Shown piece by piece: positions 1-26,500 of a DNA stretch of 64,000 nt. This stretch comes from Cardinalis cardinalis. Lineage: Eukaryota > Chordata > Aves > Passeriformes > Cardinalidae. Position numbers and translations under genes: made by a program. Positions within the stretch are counted from its first letter, which is position 1; each line of letters opens with the position of its first letter. The notes under the pieces were generated by a model that was not told the DNA's origin, ran no database searches, and was given only the letters and a program-made list of their open reading frames with translations. The stretch is from positions 9,469,648 to 9,533,647 of the forward strand of contig JACDOX010000007.1 in assembly GCA_014549065.1 (NCBI GenBank), in the 5' to 3' direction.

Positions 1-668
1 TTGTATATGAAGCTGGAAGACAATGCAAGACTGACTAATCTGAAACAGGATCAATCTATTCCACCCTCAGAATACTTTCACATACACTTACACAAGCACA
101 TACATTCACGCACATACATATATATATTTATATGTATTTGAACACACAGACACGAAAGATTTACGTGTCAAGCACCTGGCTCCAGTACCATCTCTCCCAA
201 ACATCTGCCTCAAGATCAGTCATGCTTAAACAAATTTTAAAAAATAATAGTAATAAAAAAAGACAGTGTTGAGACACCATGTCAAATGTCTTATCGAGAT
301 AAGGAGCACAATGTGCTACCACACCTGGGGGAGACAAATGACCATTCTCTGTTGCTAGAGTGTAACCATCAATGAGGCAAATTCCTCTAATCTGAGCTCT
401 GTTTTGCTGCTTCTGACACCTGGGGAGCTGGCACATCTCTACACTGCAACACACACACACTCACGGAGCTCAGGAGCATGCACAGCTCACCAGAGCATTT
501 GCTGTTAGTGAGAGGAAAGGCACCAGCACTGCACACATCCCATGCAAACACATGTGCAAGGAGGANGAGAGACAGCAACACAGCAGAAGAATTTAACAGC
601 TTCGGACTACAAGTGTGATTGTCCCTACCATGCATGGGGATCACATGGAATCCCACTGCTTCCCCTAC
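1..668. other. CCDC127 3' flank with CA/TA-rich simple sequence
   Basis: This is the 3' UTR and downstream flank of the minus-strand CCDC127 gene. Positions about 60-155 are a degenerate CA/TA-rich tract (acacac, catacata, tatatata). I see no canonical AATAAA for the minus strand (TTTATT on the plus strand) here, so the poly(A) site may lie left of the window or use a variant signal. No other gene is supported. Confidence 0.5.
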
Positions 669-2661
669 TTAGCGTTTTCCTAACATGGCCTTTTCTACCC
701 TCTTGTATTTCTGCAGTTCAACAGCTAGTTCCCAGTATCTCAGATACAGCCACATAAGCTTTCCATTTTGACTTCTGGTTCTGTTCAGCACATTGCCACA
801 GTAGTTATCATGTTTGAAAATATCTTGTAAGCCACTCTCCACATGTAAAGCCACAGCAACAGGATTAGTTGCTGCTTTAACTAGCAGATTTTTCTCTATT
901 TCTAGTCTCTGACTTCTGGGTACTACAAGACTGCAGTAGATGTCCTGTCTTTCCTTCAGTCCCTCTTCAAATTCTTTTAGTAAAATATTGGCTCTCTGTT
1001 GCCACTCTTCTTCCTTTGCCAGGCAACTCTGGTACAAGGTACCCTCTGCTCCAGAGTGCAAAAGGACTTGTTTTTCTCGCTCCAACTTCTCCTGCTCCTG
1101 TTCTAGGAGCCTCCTCTCTTCCACTAGTTTGCGGCTCTGGGACACGAGCGCTTCCCGGTAACTCAGGGTCCTGTTGCGTTCCTTTTCCAGCTCCACCTCC
1201 AGGTGAGCGACAGCGCGACGGTTCTCCGTGATTATATCCCGGTACTTGCCTTCCAGGTCTTTTTGTAAAGCTGACTCTTTTCTGTAGTACTCTTCTTTTT
1301 CTTTTTCTATTTCTTTCTGACATTCTCTGGTCCAGATCCAACCTATCACACATAAATGAGACTTCAGATGCAAGTACAACATGTAACAGTGAGGGGTGCG
1401 ATAAATTAGCTATGCCTGAAATGAAGCTACTAAGGGATAAAAAACTTTATTTCCTGCCCTTCACTTCTATCTACATGTCCCCACAAAATGTATTTCTGTG
1501 ATCCCTATTTCACAGTGAGTCACTTTACATGATCATGCTTTCTCTGAAATAAAATATCCCTATTCTTTCATTGTCTATACTAGCACTACTTAGATTAGAG
1601 AAGGAAAATAAAGTCATGTAAAAACAAACTGGAGGTTTCCGATGCGGATACTGCATGGAGAACTCTCTAGGCCCAGTAAATAGATACATCAACAACATCT
1701 GGCATTGTTACCTCTGGGCTCTACAGCACACCCTGTGTCCATTTTTCTTGAGAGAGCTTTGTGCACTGCAGCTTATTAAATATGGATTCGTCTCTGTGTG
1801 TTGTGAAAAATGCCAATCACTTGCTTTTAAAATTTTAAAAGTTTAATAGTAATAAAATGGTGATAAAAATAGTAATACAATTAGAGTAATAATAATGTGG
1901 ACAATTTGAATTAGGACAATATGAGACAATAGACACACAGAGTTACGGAAGTCCAGGTACCTTTTTCTGGGCATCATGAGCCCAAAAAAGGACACCCGTT
2001 AACAAAGGATTAATCCTTAAAAACAATAGCCTGTTGCATATTCATACATCTCATACATGATGCATAAATTTCATTCAAACACAGGATCATCGTCAACTTC
2101 TTTCTCTGAATCCTAACAGGGCCTTCGAGGCGGGAAGAAGTTAGTTTCTTCTGATAAGAGGCAANAGATTCTTTTTCTCTGAAAGATTTAGGCGTCCTGT
2201 GGCTGCTATCTCTCTGCGACTCCTTTATTTAAAAAAAGTATCCTACANAGCATAGTTTCTATTTTAACATTTTTTATAACCTAAAACTATATTTAACACA
2301 CTACTTAAGAGAATTAATACAGCATTACTTTCTAACACAACACATATAATATTCATTTTAATATTTGCAAAAAGCCAATCATAAAATACGCATTTTTCGC
2401 AGTGTGAACAGTGGTCTTTGCCTTAGCGATACCAGCAGCGCTGGTGGTTTACAGCGCTATAGACAAGGAGGCCCGGGGCCGTGCCCAGGCAGGCCATGGC
2501 TCCAGAAGCCCTCTGGGGCCGGGGGCCCAGCGCTACTCACGGAAGGCGGCCAGGCCCAGCATGGGCACCAGCAGGGCGTAATTCCAGCGGCTGCCGTCAC
2601 CGCCGGGATCGCGCCGATTGGGCAGGATGTTCCAGTTGGGAGGGTCATTTAAGTTATTCAT
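669..2661 (-). CDS. CCDC127: Coiled-coil domain-containing protein 127, two coding exons
   Basis: Coding exons on the minus strand are 2661-2541 and 1342-669, with intron 2540-1343. The donor reads gtgagt and the acceptor reads tag/GTT. The joined frame gives 264 residues, against about 260 in human. The start is the ATG at 2661, giving MNNLNDPPNWNI, the conserved family N-terminus. A hydrophobic stretch at residues 27-44 (WNYALLVPMLGLAAFRWIW) crosses the splice junction and looks like a membrane or signal-anchor segment. Residues about 47-155 are a charged Glu/Lys/Arg-rich coiled coil, and the C-terminal part contains the conserved block LMWLYLRYWELAVELQKYKR. The molecular function is poorly known; association with mitochondria is the common suggestion and is not shown by this sequence. 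It is divergent from SDHA, with 930 bases between the two start codons, as in human. Identity is secure by whole-length recall of the family. Confidence 0.95.
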
Positions 2662-2880
2662 GAAGGCACCTGCGATGCACAGAAGGAAGACGCGGCCTCA
2701 GCAGCGCGCAGACGGGCCGGGGCCGCTCCCGCCGCCTCCACCTCCTCCCGCTGGGGAACTGGGAATTCTGCCCCAGCCCCTCGAACGGTGGCCCCGACAC
2801 TTGGGGGCTTGGCCGCGCCCTGAGTGGCAGCCCGGCCGCGACACGGCGTGCCGGGCCCATCCCCGCTCCGGCTCCGACTC

Positions 2881-2930
2881 CCATTCCCATTCCCATTCCC
2901 GTTCCCGTTCCCACTCTCGTCCCCGTTCTC
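2881..2930. repeat. Hexamer repeat (CCCATT/CCCGTT)n
   Basis: Imperfect tandem copies of CCCATT change to CCCGTT and then to decayed copies. They lie in the first intron of CCDC127 inside the GC-rich promoter region. The run is all-pyrimidine on one strand except for A/G at one position per unit. Confidence 0.85.
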
Positions 2931-2993
2931 CCCACAGCGAGACCCCCAACGCACAAGTCCCGAAGCGCGCGAGCCCCTGGCGCTGCCACTCAC

Positions 2994-3120
2994 CTGCTGG
3001 CCCCGCCCCCTCCCGGCCCGGCCCATCAGCCGGGAGAAATAGGGGGTGGACAACAACAGGGCTCGCCCGAGCCTGGAGCGCTGCCGGACGTCCGTGCCCG
3101 CCCCTGCCGGGTCCTTTTTA
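2994..3120 (-). other. CCDC127: Putative CCDC127 5' UTR exon 1
   Basis: On the minus strand ccagcag is followed by gtgagtgg, a strong splice donor with the exon ending at 2994. A matching acceptor (tcgcag/GTGCC) lies 8-9 bases before the CCDC127 start codon. This predicts a noncoding first exon upstream, as in the human gene structure. The outer boundary (about 3120, the transcription start) is a guess from the drop in GC content. Confidence 0.5.
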
Positions 3121-3592
3121 TTCCATTAACGCCGAGGGCCAGAGGCAGGCGTGAGCCGCCTGTGAATGCCGCCGTCTGGAGATGCCGAGCCTGCTTTCCG
3201 TCTAGAGGGACAGCACGGTCTTTCCTTCACCCTTCTGTCCGAATCTCGTGTCTACGAAATGGTCTTTCCCGCAACTTCCAAACATGATTCTGGGCTGTTT
3301 ATTACGCAAACTTTCAGGCGCTGTCAGAGAGACAAAGAGGCTGAATCTTACAGTATCGGAGATCACCATGGAAAAATAACGGCAGTAACACAATTCTAGT
3401 TTTCGAGTTTTTAAAAAAGCTCTTTACGCTCGAAGCAGGAGCTGTTTAGAAATCTATCACGCAGCTCTTGGGAGGGGTGGGATCGCTCTGCGGGGCTCCC
3501 CCTCGCGGCACTGTTGGTCTGTCCCGCCGAGCCCCGCGCGTGCGCCCTTCACGCCCGCTCCCCCCCTCCCCACCCCGAGTCTGCGGTGCGTG
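2994..3592. promoter_or_regulatory. Bidirectional promoter between CCDC127 and SDHA
   Basis: This is the interval between the predicted CCDC127 first exon and the SDHA start codon. CpG-rich blocks lie on both sides (about 2440-3130 and 3470-4010), with a more AT-rich stretch of about 300 bases between (3165-3430). A GCGCGTGCGC-type site near 3535-3546, just upstream of SDHA, resembles an NRF-1 site, which would suit a respiratory-chain gene. No convincing TATA box is seen. The two transcription starts are inferred, not observed. Confidence 0.55.
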
Positions 3593-18479
<14,887 letters not shown>

Positions 18480-18712
18480 CAGCTTCCATCTGACTTGAAG
18501 CCCTCTCCCAGAGGGGCCAGTGTACATAAGCATAGCACAAGCAAACCAAAATAGTGTTGGCACTTAGCACTGAATGGAAAATGCTGACAAAACTTTTCTC
18601 CAGCTTGTATTCTGCTGTGGCTTACTGTACATTTATTAAAAGTGGAATGTAGAACAGCTTANGTTCTTTCACTCATCTGTCAAAAGGCCAGCGAAAACAC
18701 AAAATGTGTCTA

Positions 18713-18718
18713 AATAAA
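18713..18718 (+). terminator. SDHA: SDHA poly(A) signal AATAAA
   Basis: A canonical AATAAA lies 234 bases after the SDHA stop codon. An ATTAAA-type variant lies upstream near 18636, so alternative cleavage is possible. Confidence 0.75.
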
Positions 18719-18817
18719 GTCATTACAAGTCTTGTATTTGAATATGCTGATCTGTATATAATTACAAAGCTCTTATTGTAAATGCATAGTTATTTCCATA
18801 TTTTAAGAGCAAAAAAT

Positions 18818-19072
18818 GTGCTCAGTGAGAGGACAAGAAGCAGTGGGCACAAACTGAAGCACAGGAACTGCCATCTAATTATGAGGAAGATGTCTTTACT
18901 TTGAAAGTGGTGGAGCACTGGAACAGGCTGCCCANAAAGGTTGTGGAATCTCCTCTGGAGATACTAAAAGCCTGCCTNGATGTGATCCTNTGCAACCTGT
19001 TCCAGGTGAACCTGCTAGCGCAGGGGCATTGGACTAGATGACCTCCAGAGATGCCTTCCAACCCCAGCTATT
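18818..19072 (+). mobile_element. CR1 LINE 3' end, plus orientation
   Basis: This lies between SDHA and FH. Diagnostic blocks are ggcacaaactgaagcacagg, actggaacaggctgccca, and the terminal ggactagatgacctccagag with ccttccaacccc. It is 5'-truncated. Confidence 0.88.
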
Positions 19073-19859
19073 CATTGCAAAAGTTTTAGACAAGATGGAG
19101 ATGCTGAATTTTGTGATGTGGGGACTTAAGCATCTTAGTTGCTGACTTNAAGTAATACTTGAAGAAGATGATANTATAGTAGTAGTTATAACTTTGCATT
19201 GTCATACTGTTTTATTGACTGAAAAAAGGGACTTTTCACTTACTTCCTGTGATATAGAATAATCTAGATAATAATATCATTACCCAATCTGTATTGTCTC
19301 TGGAACTTCTGAAGCCAGAAGTGTATTTCCTAGACTGTCTCTTCTTAGAAGAGCCAAGGAGCAGAAGATTTGCTTAAATATTAAAGCTTGCAAGACTCGA
19401 ATTTAGTGTGCTTTTAGTGCCAGGATGTAATAGAGCAGCTTCTGGCAGCATTTCTGTGAATAACACAGTTCTTGTAGGACTGAAGGGCACCTATGCAGGT
19501 TGCAATGGGATGAAGTGTTCTCCATGTTAGACAAAAAAATTGTTTTCTTAATGGCTGAATGTTGGCTGCTCTTGGAAAAAAATCATAATGTTGGAAAACC
19601 CGAAGTGTTAGAATGTTGCTGCTGGTGGGNGGAAAAATGGAGCATACCTTCTTTCACTCCCGAATGGTTTCTGCACTTTGCACCAGGATGTAGCACGTCG
19701 GAGCGCTCTGCCTTCCTGGGCAGGAAGTAAGGAGGGGGCTGCACCTTGACTTAGCTTTTTTTATTAAAGGAGCCTTGATTGTCCTTAGGAAGGAGGGAAT
19801 AAGGTTTTATAATCTTTAAAAAGACTACAGTAAACCAGAACAAGCTCATACTTCTCTCC
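19073..19859. other. SDHA-FH intergenic sequence, no gene seen
   Basis: This is AT-rich unique-looking sequence between the CR1 fragment and the FH promoter. No open frame with coding character, RNA gene or known repeat was recognised. Confidence 0.6.
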
Positions 19860-19900
19860 CAGCGATTTCATTGGAAACAAGCTTTCCAATGAAATCGCTG
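19860..19900. promoter_or_regulatory. Perfect 18-bp inverted repeat with two CCAAT boxes upstream of FH
   Basis: The left arm cagcgatttcattggaaa (19860-19877) is the exact reverse complement of the right arm at 19883-19900, with a 5-base spacer (caagc). Each arm carries a CCAAT box, ATTGG on the left and CCAAT on the right. The repeat sits at the AT-rich to GC-rich border, 210-250 bases upstream of the FH start codon, where NF-Y sites are expected. A further ATTGG is at 20002-20006. Function is inferred from position and motif only. Confidence 0.6.
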
Positions 19901-20560
19901 CTTCAGCGCTTTTCCTGCTGCCCTTCGCCCGGGGCAGGGGCGTTTTCCCGGGTTTTCCCAGGCTGGGCGGACCCGCCCCGGGGCTGCTCCGGGAGTCGCC
20001 GATTGGCGCGGCGGAGCCTCCGGGGCCGGGCACCGTGGGCACCGTGACGCTCGTCCGGGGCGGTCCCGCCGCGCCTCCCGCCCCCGCGGTGCTCCCGGCC
20101 CCCGCCACCATGCATCGCTCACTCCGCGCCTGCCGCCGCCTCGGCCGCTCCGCCGGTCTCCTNCTCTCCTGCCCGCCGCCCCCGCTGCCTCCCGCCACCC
20201 CCGGCCGCTGGATCCCGGCGCCGCCCCGCGCCGCCATGGTGAGCCCGGGCAGGGGAGCGGGGAGCCGTGACCTCTAAGTGCCACCGCCGGCCGCCCTCGC
20301 TCCGCCCCGCCCCGCGGGCAACGGGGAGCGGGCGGCGACAGCGGGAGCCGCGGCCGCCGGCTGCGTCCGGGCTTTGATCTCGTGTGTTGCTCCGTCGGGA
20401 GCGCGCCGGCACCGGGAAAACGAGTCCGCCATCCTCTGCAGGGCTTTTGCGGCCATTTCCCGCATTCTTCCTGCGGCCCGGCCCGGCCCGGCTCGGCTCG
20501 GCTGGGCAGCCGCTGCCGGGCCGGCCGGGATGTGCAGCGCGCAGCTCTCCCTCTCCCGTG
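19900..20560. promoter_or_regulatory. FH: CpG island over FH promoter, exon 1 and start of intron 1
   Basis: There is a sharp rise in GC and CpG from 19900, including ggggcggtcccgc (GC-box like) near 20055 and a gccaccATG start context at 20104-20112. No TATA box is seen, as expected for a housekeeping promoter. Confidence 0.8.
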
Positions 20561-23500
20561 GCGCTGCCCCGGGGGAGATTCAGGCCCTGAGCACGGCCCT
20601 GAGCCGCCGGGCAGGAAAGGTGTTGGTGCGGGACGCGCTTCGCAGAGCCGCGCTGTGCGGCAGCTGCTTCCACAGGAATTCTTGGCGTTTTCTTGGAGCT
20701 GTTGAGGTGCCGATAATAACAAGCTGTATCCTCACAGGAATGGGCATATTCGTCACTGGAGTATCTTTGGGGCTGCCTGAAAACTGGGGAGCTTTCAGCT
20801 GAGAATTGCCCGGTGCTTCTAGCGGGCATCATCAGGAGATATTCGTGTATGGTTAGTTGAATGTCCGGGTCAGATGTGAGTGGGACTTGATTGTTGCAAG
20901 CGGTTCAGCATAGAAACAGAAACACTGCTTGGATACAGAAGTTCAAGTCTCAGTTCTAACGCGTTGGATGTTNCATGGGAGCCTTAGACTCAGGTGTATC
21001 TTTGCGAGTTCACTCCTTAAAACGAGGTAATGTAGACTGTGAGAATTTCAGCAGAAGGTGGTGTGTTATGAATTTTATCGATTCCTTAGTTTACTAAATT
21101 TACTAAATTACTAAATTAGTTAATCAATTTATCTAGAACAGCAGTTTCCAATCTGTAATATTGATGAAGTTGTGAAAAGTAGCATTTAATAAAACAAGCT
21201 TTCCAATGAGTGAAAAAACTTTATGGTGGGTGAAACTTGACTAAATAAGAAAACTGGTGTCAGAGCAGAGTATGTAACTCAAACCACTGGCCTGTTGGAT
21301 GGTTCCCTTTTTCTATTTTGCCATTTGGCATCGTCTGAGAAGAACATTGTAAATCATGGCCTTCATTGGTTTGCTGAAAATCTGGTGTTTTTGAGTCTGG
21401 TCTGCAGTCTTACAAGAATGAGATGTGTTTTGCTCTTTNAGGGTCAGAAACATGACCAGTCCTGTGTGTGTTGTGAGTTCCTGGAGTCTCAATAACAGCA
21501 CTGACTTAAAACATCCCTCAGTGGACTTGGAAGTCAAGCAGCTGTTGAATTCTTCCAGGAAAAGTTCTGTATGTTTTTATGTAAAAGAGGAACCACCCAA
21601 AAATGTACTAACCAATATTTAAATTTAGAAAACCAGCCACCCAACCAACCCCCAAGCCATCACTTTTTGATGTTTGTAGAGATTTTCTCAGTAGCAAGAG
21701 TTGTTTTAAAACACATTGTGTATGTAGATACAACCAAATAGTCGTGCTGTCCTGATATGTTTATTGTGTTGCCTTTACTTAGAGCTAAATTGCACAAGAT
21801 NTTGTAAATGGAATTGTCATAGTGGTCCTTCTGTAGCTGAACATTGTAAAATGTTTGGGTTTGGGTTCTAAAGGGTAAATTTCAGAATCTGTGACTCAAA
21901 TTATGTTGTAAAAGAGAGATGATGCTTAAAAATGGAAACATTTTTCATCTGCTAAAGGAGAGCAGTAAAACATAAATTGCACATGCTGATGGCCTCAAAA
22001 GACTGCTTTTGACATGCTAAAAATGATGGTTCTTTGAATTGGAATACATAATTCAAAAGTTGCTGCACCCATAAATGAATGTAATTTTCCACAGGAAGCA
22101 TTACTGCAGTGTTTCTGCTGTTTGAGTGTCTCTGGTGGGTTATGGTGCAATCAGTTCTGATCNGTGCCCTGCAACAAGGCAAAAGTACAGTTCTGTTTGC
22201 CTAACTGTAAGCTTTGNACTGTGTTTGGGTTCTAGGGATTTTGGAGGGCTGACCACACCTTGTCAGGCCTTCTAAGGAAAAAAAAAAGTTTTGTCAATGT
22301 GATGAATAGTAATTGTGAGCANAGACTTGCTTGTAGCTAGGTTAGAAATTAGGTGAGCACAGGAATTCACTGGCTACCGCCAGTTTCCAAGTCTCCTTTT
22401 GGCTTCTCCNGAGGCCCAGGGATGATGGAGTGTGCCACTGATGCACCATTTTACAGCTGGTCCTCTGGGTCAGGGGNTGACTTCAGAAACCTCTTTAAAT
22501 ACAGAAGCTGGGACCTTCAGCTCATAAAGCTGCTCAAGAGGTTGAATTCTGGCNGAGGAGCGAGAGAATCCTGTTTGTTAGGGTCACTGCTGCAGCTCAG
22601 TTCCTTCAGTCTGCATGAAAAACATCACTTTGCTCTTTTGCCTAATGGCACCTGTTACAATAGGAATCAGCAAATGACATTCTTCTTAAAGCACCTTGCC
22701 CTGTTAACTTCATTGGAATTTATGAGCGTGGAATTGGCTAGGAAAGTTGGTTCTGTATTTTTTTTAATAATTATTTCATTGTTGAAAGGTACTTGTACAA
22801 GGATGTACTGATCCTATTTATCTTTGTTTCATCATTGTTGACATTGGAATTATGTAAGTTTGAGGAATCAGTTGTGCAACTGCTAGNTTTTTGTCTAAAA
22901 GGTTACAGTGGTTTAACTTTTAATATTGTCTGAGGGTGAATACTTTCAGTATACTTTCACTGATGATATCGAGAGCTGGGCTTGGAGGTGAATGGCATCT
23001 GCTTATCCAGCTCTCTGAAAGCTTTGCATTGTGTGCTTTCACAAGGTGTCCCAATGTCAAAAGCAGGGATTTTGAAGATGGTGAGTCAGTGATCCCAACC
23101 AATGGAACATTAATGTGCTCTCATGAAGACCCACAAGCACCCCGATTAAACGTTTTTGGTAGTGATATACTAAAGAAGCATTTACTGTATTCTGTTTCTT
23201 GGTAGCGTGTAAATGAATGCTAAGTGACTCAAGCAGGACAAAGAGGATTAAATACCATAGGAATGACTTACTCTTCCACAGTAAGCTTTCTATTCTTGAG
23301 GAGTTAGTGCCTGGGAGAGCATCAACCAAAACACAAGATGTGGGGAGTGGGATAGCCATGTGAGAGCTAACCCTTCTTGTGGGCTGAGCTGCAATTTCCT
23401 CCAGTTCACAGGCACCACCTCCTCTGAAGTACTCAAAGTGAGCAGGGCTGGTGTCTCTGGTATGTCACTGATGGTACCTGATGGCAGAGTGTCTCCATCT

Positions 23501-26500
23501 GGCTGGGAATGACAGTAAAGAGGCTGGGACACTTCCCTCTCTCTGCTGCAGCTTGCCATCCATGGTCATGCAAACCTGGGCAGGCAGAAGGTCAGGGCTG
23601 CTGGAGAGGGTGTTCTGGCCAATACCCAGCTGTGCTTCTGTCCAAAAGCACTGAGGGATTGTTCTCTAAAGTGTTCACTAAAGAAGGAGCAAGTAAAATG
23701 AACAAAGAAGAGAGAGGAACAGTCTGACTACAGAAGTGGACTCCTAAGGAAGAGTAAGAATTGTGTGAACTTAATGATGCTTTCCCCATTTTCTCACCCA
23801 AACTCTTTGTGTACTCAGCACTGCTGAGGCCACACCTNGAGTCCTGTGTCCAGTTCTGGGCCTCTCAGTTCTGAAAGGACATTGAGGTGCTGGAGTGAGT
23901 CCAGAGAAGGGCAATGAAGCTCNTGAAGGGTAAGGAATACAAGTCCTGTGAGGGGCATCTGAGGGAGCTGGGGGTGTTTAACCTGGAGAAAAGGGGTCTT
24001 GGGGGGACCTTATCACTCTGTACAGCTCCTGAAAGGAGGCTGCAGCCAGGTGGGGGTTGGCTTCATCTCCCAAGGTGAGAGGAAGTGGCCTCAGGCTGCA
24101 CCCCAGGGAAGGTTCATGTTGGACATTAGGAAGAACTTGTTCACTGGAAGGGGGATCAGACATTGGAACAGGCTGCCCAGGAAGTGGCGGAATCANCATC
24201 CCTGGAATTTTTTATGAAATAAGTGGATGTGGCTCTTAGTGCTGTGGTTTAGTTGACATGGGGATGTTTGGTCAGAGGTTGGACTTAATTATCTTGGAGG
24301 ACTTTTCCCACCTTAATGATTTTATGATTTTCAAATCAGGGAGTTTCCTGAGTTTGTGATTTGTCTGTGTAATAACCCAGTTTAGATCTTTATTCTAAAG
24401 GATTATCTCATCTTCCCTGGAGTCTGGTGGACTTCTTGCATCCTTAGCATCAGCTGGCAAGGAGTTTTGTCAGNCTGTCCCTTGCTTTGAACCTGACTCC
24501 TACAAGCATGTTAGGGCTCCTGTGTTTTGTATTGGAAGAGGCAGTGAGCAGTTAATACAGGTTAGACCTCAGTTTTCTTTCAGTCCCCAGGTTATCTTTT
24601 TTTCTGAACAAAAAAGTCACTTGTCTTAAGAAAGCTGTTCCCTACCTTTTGTCGACTTTATTGCCTTTGAACTGTTTCCAGTAATACATATTTTGGGGGT
24701 GAAAGAACCAAATCTGCACAAAGACCTCAGACTGTCAATGAATCATGGTGGCACAGCAGTGTTTCTGTTTGTATCCTCTCCTTTTCTTGATAGTTCCTTG
24801 CATTTGATTTTCTTCTTTCACTGCACTGCAAGACTGGCTTGACTTTATTGATGAGAGGTTTGTTTCCCAAAGACTCACCCCTGAGGGTNGTGGTTATGTC
24901 AGGTACCCAGCTTTGTAAATGTATATTCCCTGCCTAGAGGGCTGAGATTGTTTTACTCTTATCCATAATAAAGAAATAAAAAAGACTTCTCCCCCTTCCT
25001 AAAGACTCTGAAAGAAGGTAATTTCCACTCCTGGGAAAGGATTAATACCTTTCTCACAGAAAATTGGGACTTTGCTGACCAAGATGTGGGAAGAGGAAGA
25101 GTAAACTGTTCTTACTTCTTGTCAATTCCATANTCTTTGTAGAGCTGTATATGAATGTGATCACATCATCACACGTTACTGGGCTGTTCTACAAAAAGTA
25201 AAAAATTACTATCAGCTAAAATGAATTTAGCTGTGCCTGTGTTAGATGATAACAGATGCTAGGTGGATACATGACATAGAAATGTTACCATACATAAATA
25301 TTACATAAAATACGCCTAGATATAGTATATCTACTATACCTATAGGTGTAGTAAATACATATCAGGAGGGGTGATAATATAGAATACTTGAAAGACTGTT
25401 GAAGGGAAGAGAAAGGGAGGAGAAAGAAAAGAGGGACAGTGAGAGAGTGAGCAAAAAGGAAAAGGAGTGGTTTACCAAAAATAAGAGTATTAAGTTGAGA
25501 GCAGAGCAATGAAGGAGAAGGCTTTAATTAAGTGTTGCATTAATCATTATGTTAAACTTACTTTTACCTATACCTTCTACTCCTTACCTATGTTAAAATT
25601 AATTTCTTATGTGTGTCCCTTTCACATTTAATCTTCCCATTGAGGTTGTTTGTTGTCACAAATTTAGCTAAACATATTAGTCCTATAATTGTCATTGTTA
25701 TGTTAATTGTATTTTACTGTTCATTATTATGTCTCTGGGAGCTCCTTTAGATGTTGTCATAATCCTTCTATAAGTTATCCCATGAGTATTAAGTAATTTA
25801 ATTTTAAGAATATTCTAGGGCCCTAACTTAAAGTTTATTCCCTGTTTCTAAAATAAATAAAAAAGGGGGAATTGTGGCGTGCCCCCGCCCAGGAGGCGGT
25901 GATTTTACCCAGACAGACAGCATTTGGCAAGGGGCGTGATTTAAAGAAGATTAAAGATTCTGTCCCTCCCCCTTGTGGGGCGTGCCCCACAAGCCCGGGA
26001 GAAGACACTCCACCCCATTTTGTAAAATGAGGAATGGCCCCAGAATGTTCTTTTTTTCCTGGACNCTCATTGGTTTAAATCCTTCTGCAGTGTTCCCGCC
26101 CTAGTTTTTGCATTGGTTGTCTTCCCCGATCCACCCCTTTGGTGTCCCCTGCTCCTCTTACTATTGGGCCCCGACCCTAAACTCCACCCATATCAAACCC
26201 GTAGCCCAACTCCCTCATTTCTTGGCTTGGTCCCTGGCATAATGACGGGTCCTGGGTTTTGGTAAACCAAGGCCTGTCCTGTTGCCTTCCTTTCCTTGTT
26301 GGTGGTCTGCTTGGGCTCTGAGCCTCTGGGCTCCAGGAGTTGTGTCCCTCACTGCAGCAGGACGTGGCTATGGTACATGGTTTGTACTTGTGACTTCTGG
26401 CGAGATGGCTGCTCAAACTGGAACAATGTCTCAACTTTCCAGATGTAATTAGAAACACCTGTGACTAGCTGCATGTATTTTTTTTTTTAATTATTTTCCA

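Noticed and set aside
19868..20832. Long minus-strand open frames (237-284 codons) over the FH CpG island
   Set aside because: Arg/Pro/Ala/Gly-rich composition typical of reading CpG islands in the wrong frame. The region is explained by FH exon 1 and its promoter on the other strand.
25555..25751. Hydrophobic open stretch just before the retroviral polypurine tract, reminiscent of the end of an envelope membrane segment
   Set aside because: No start codon, AT-rich sequence easily gives hydrophobic codons, and no diagnostic retroviral motif was found. The position is suggestive only.
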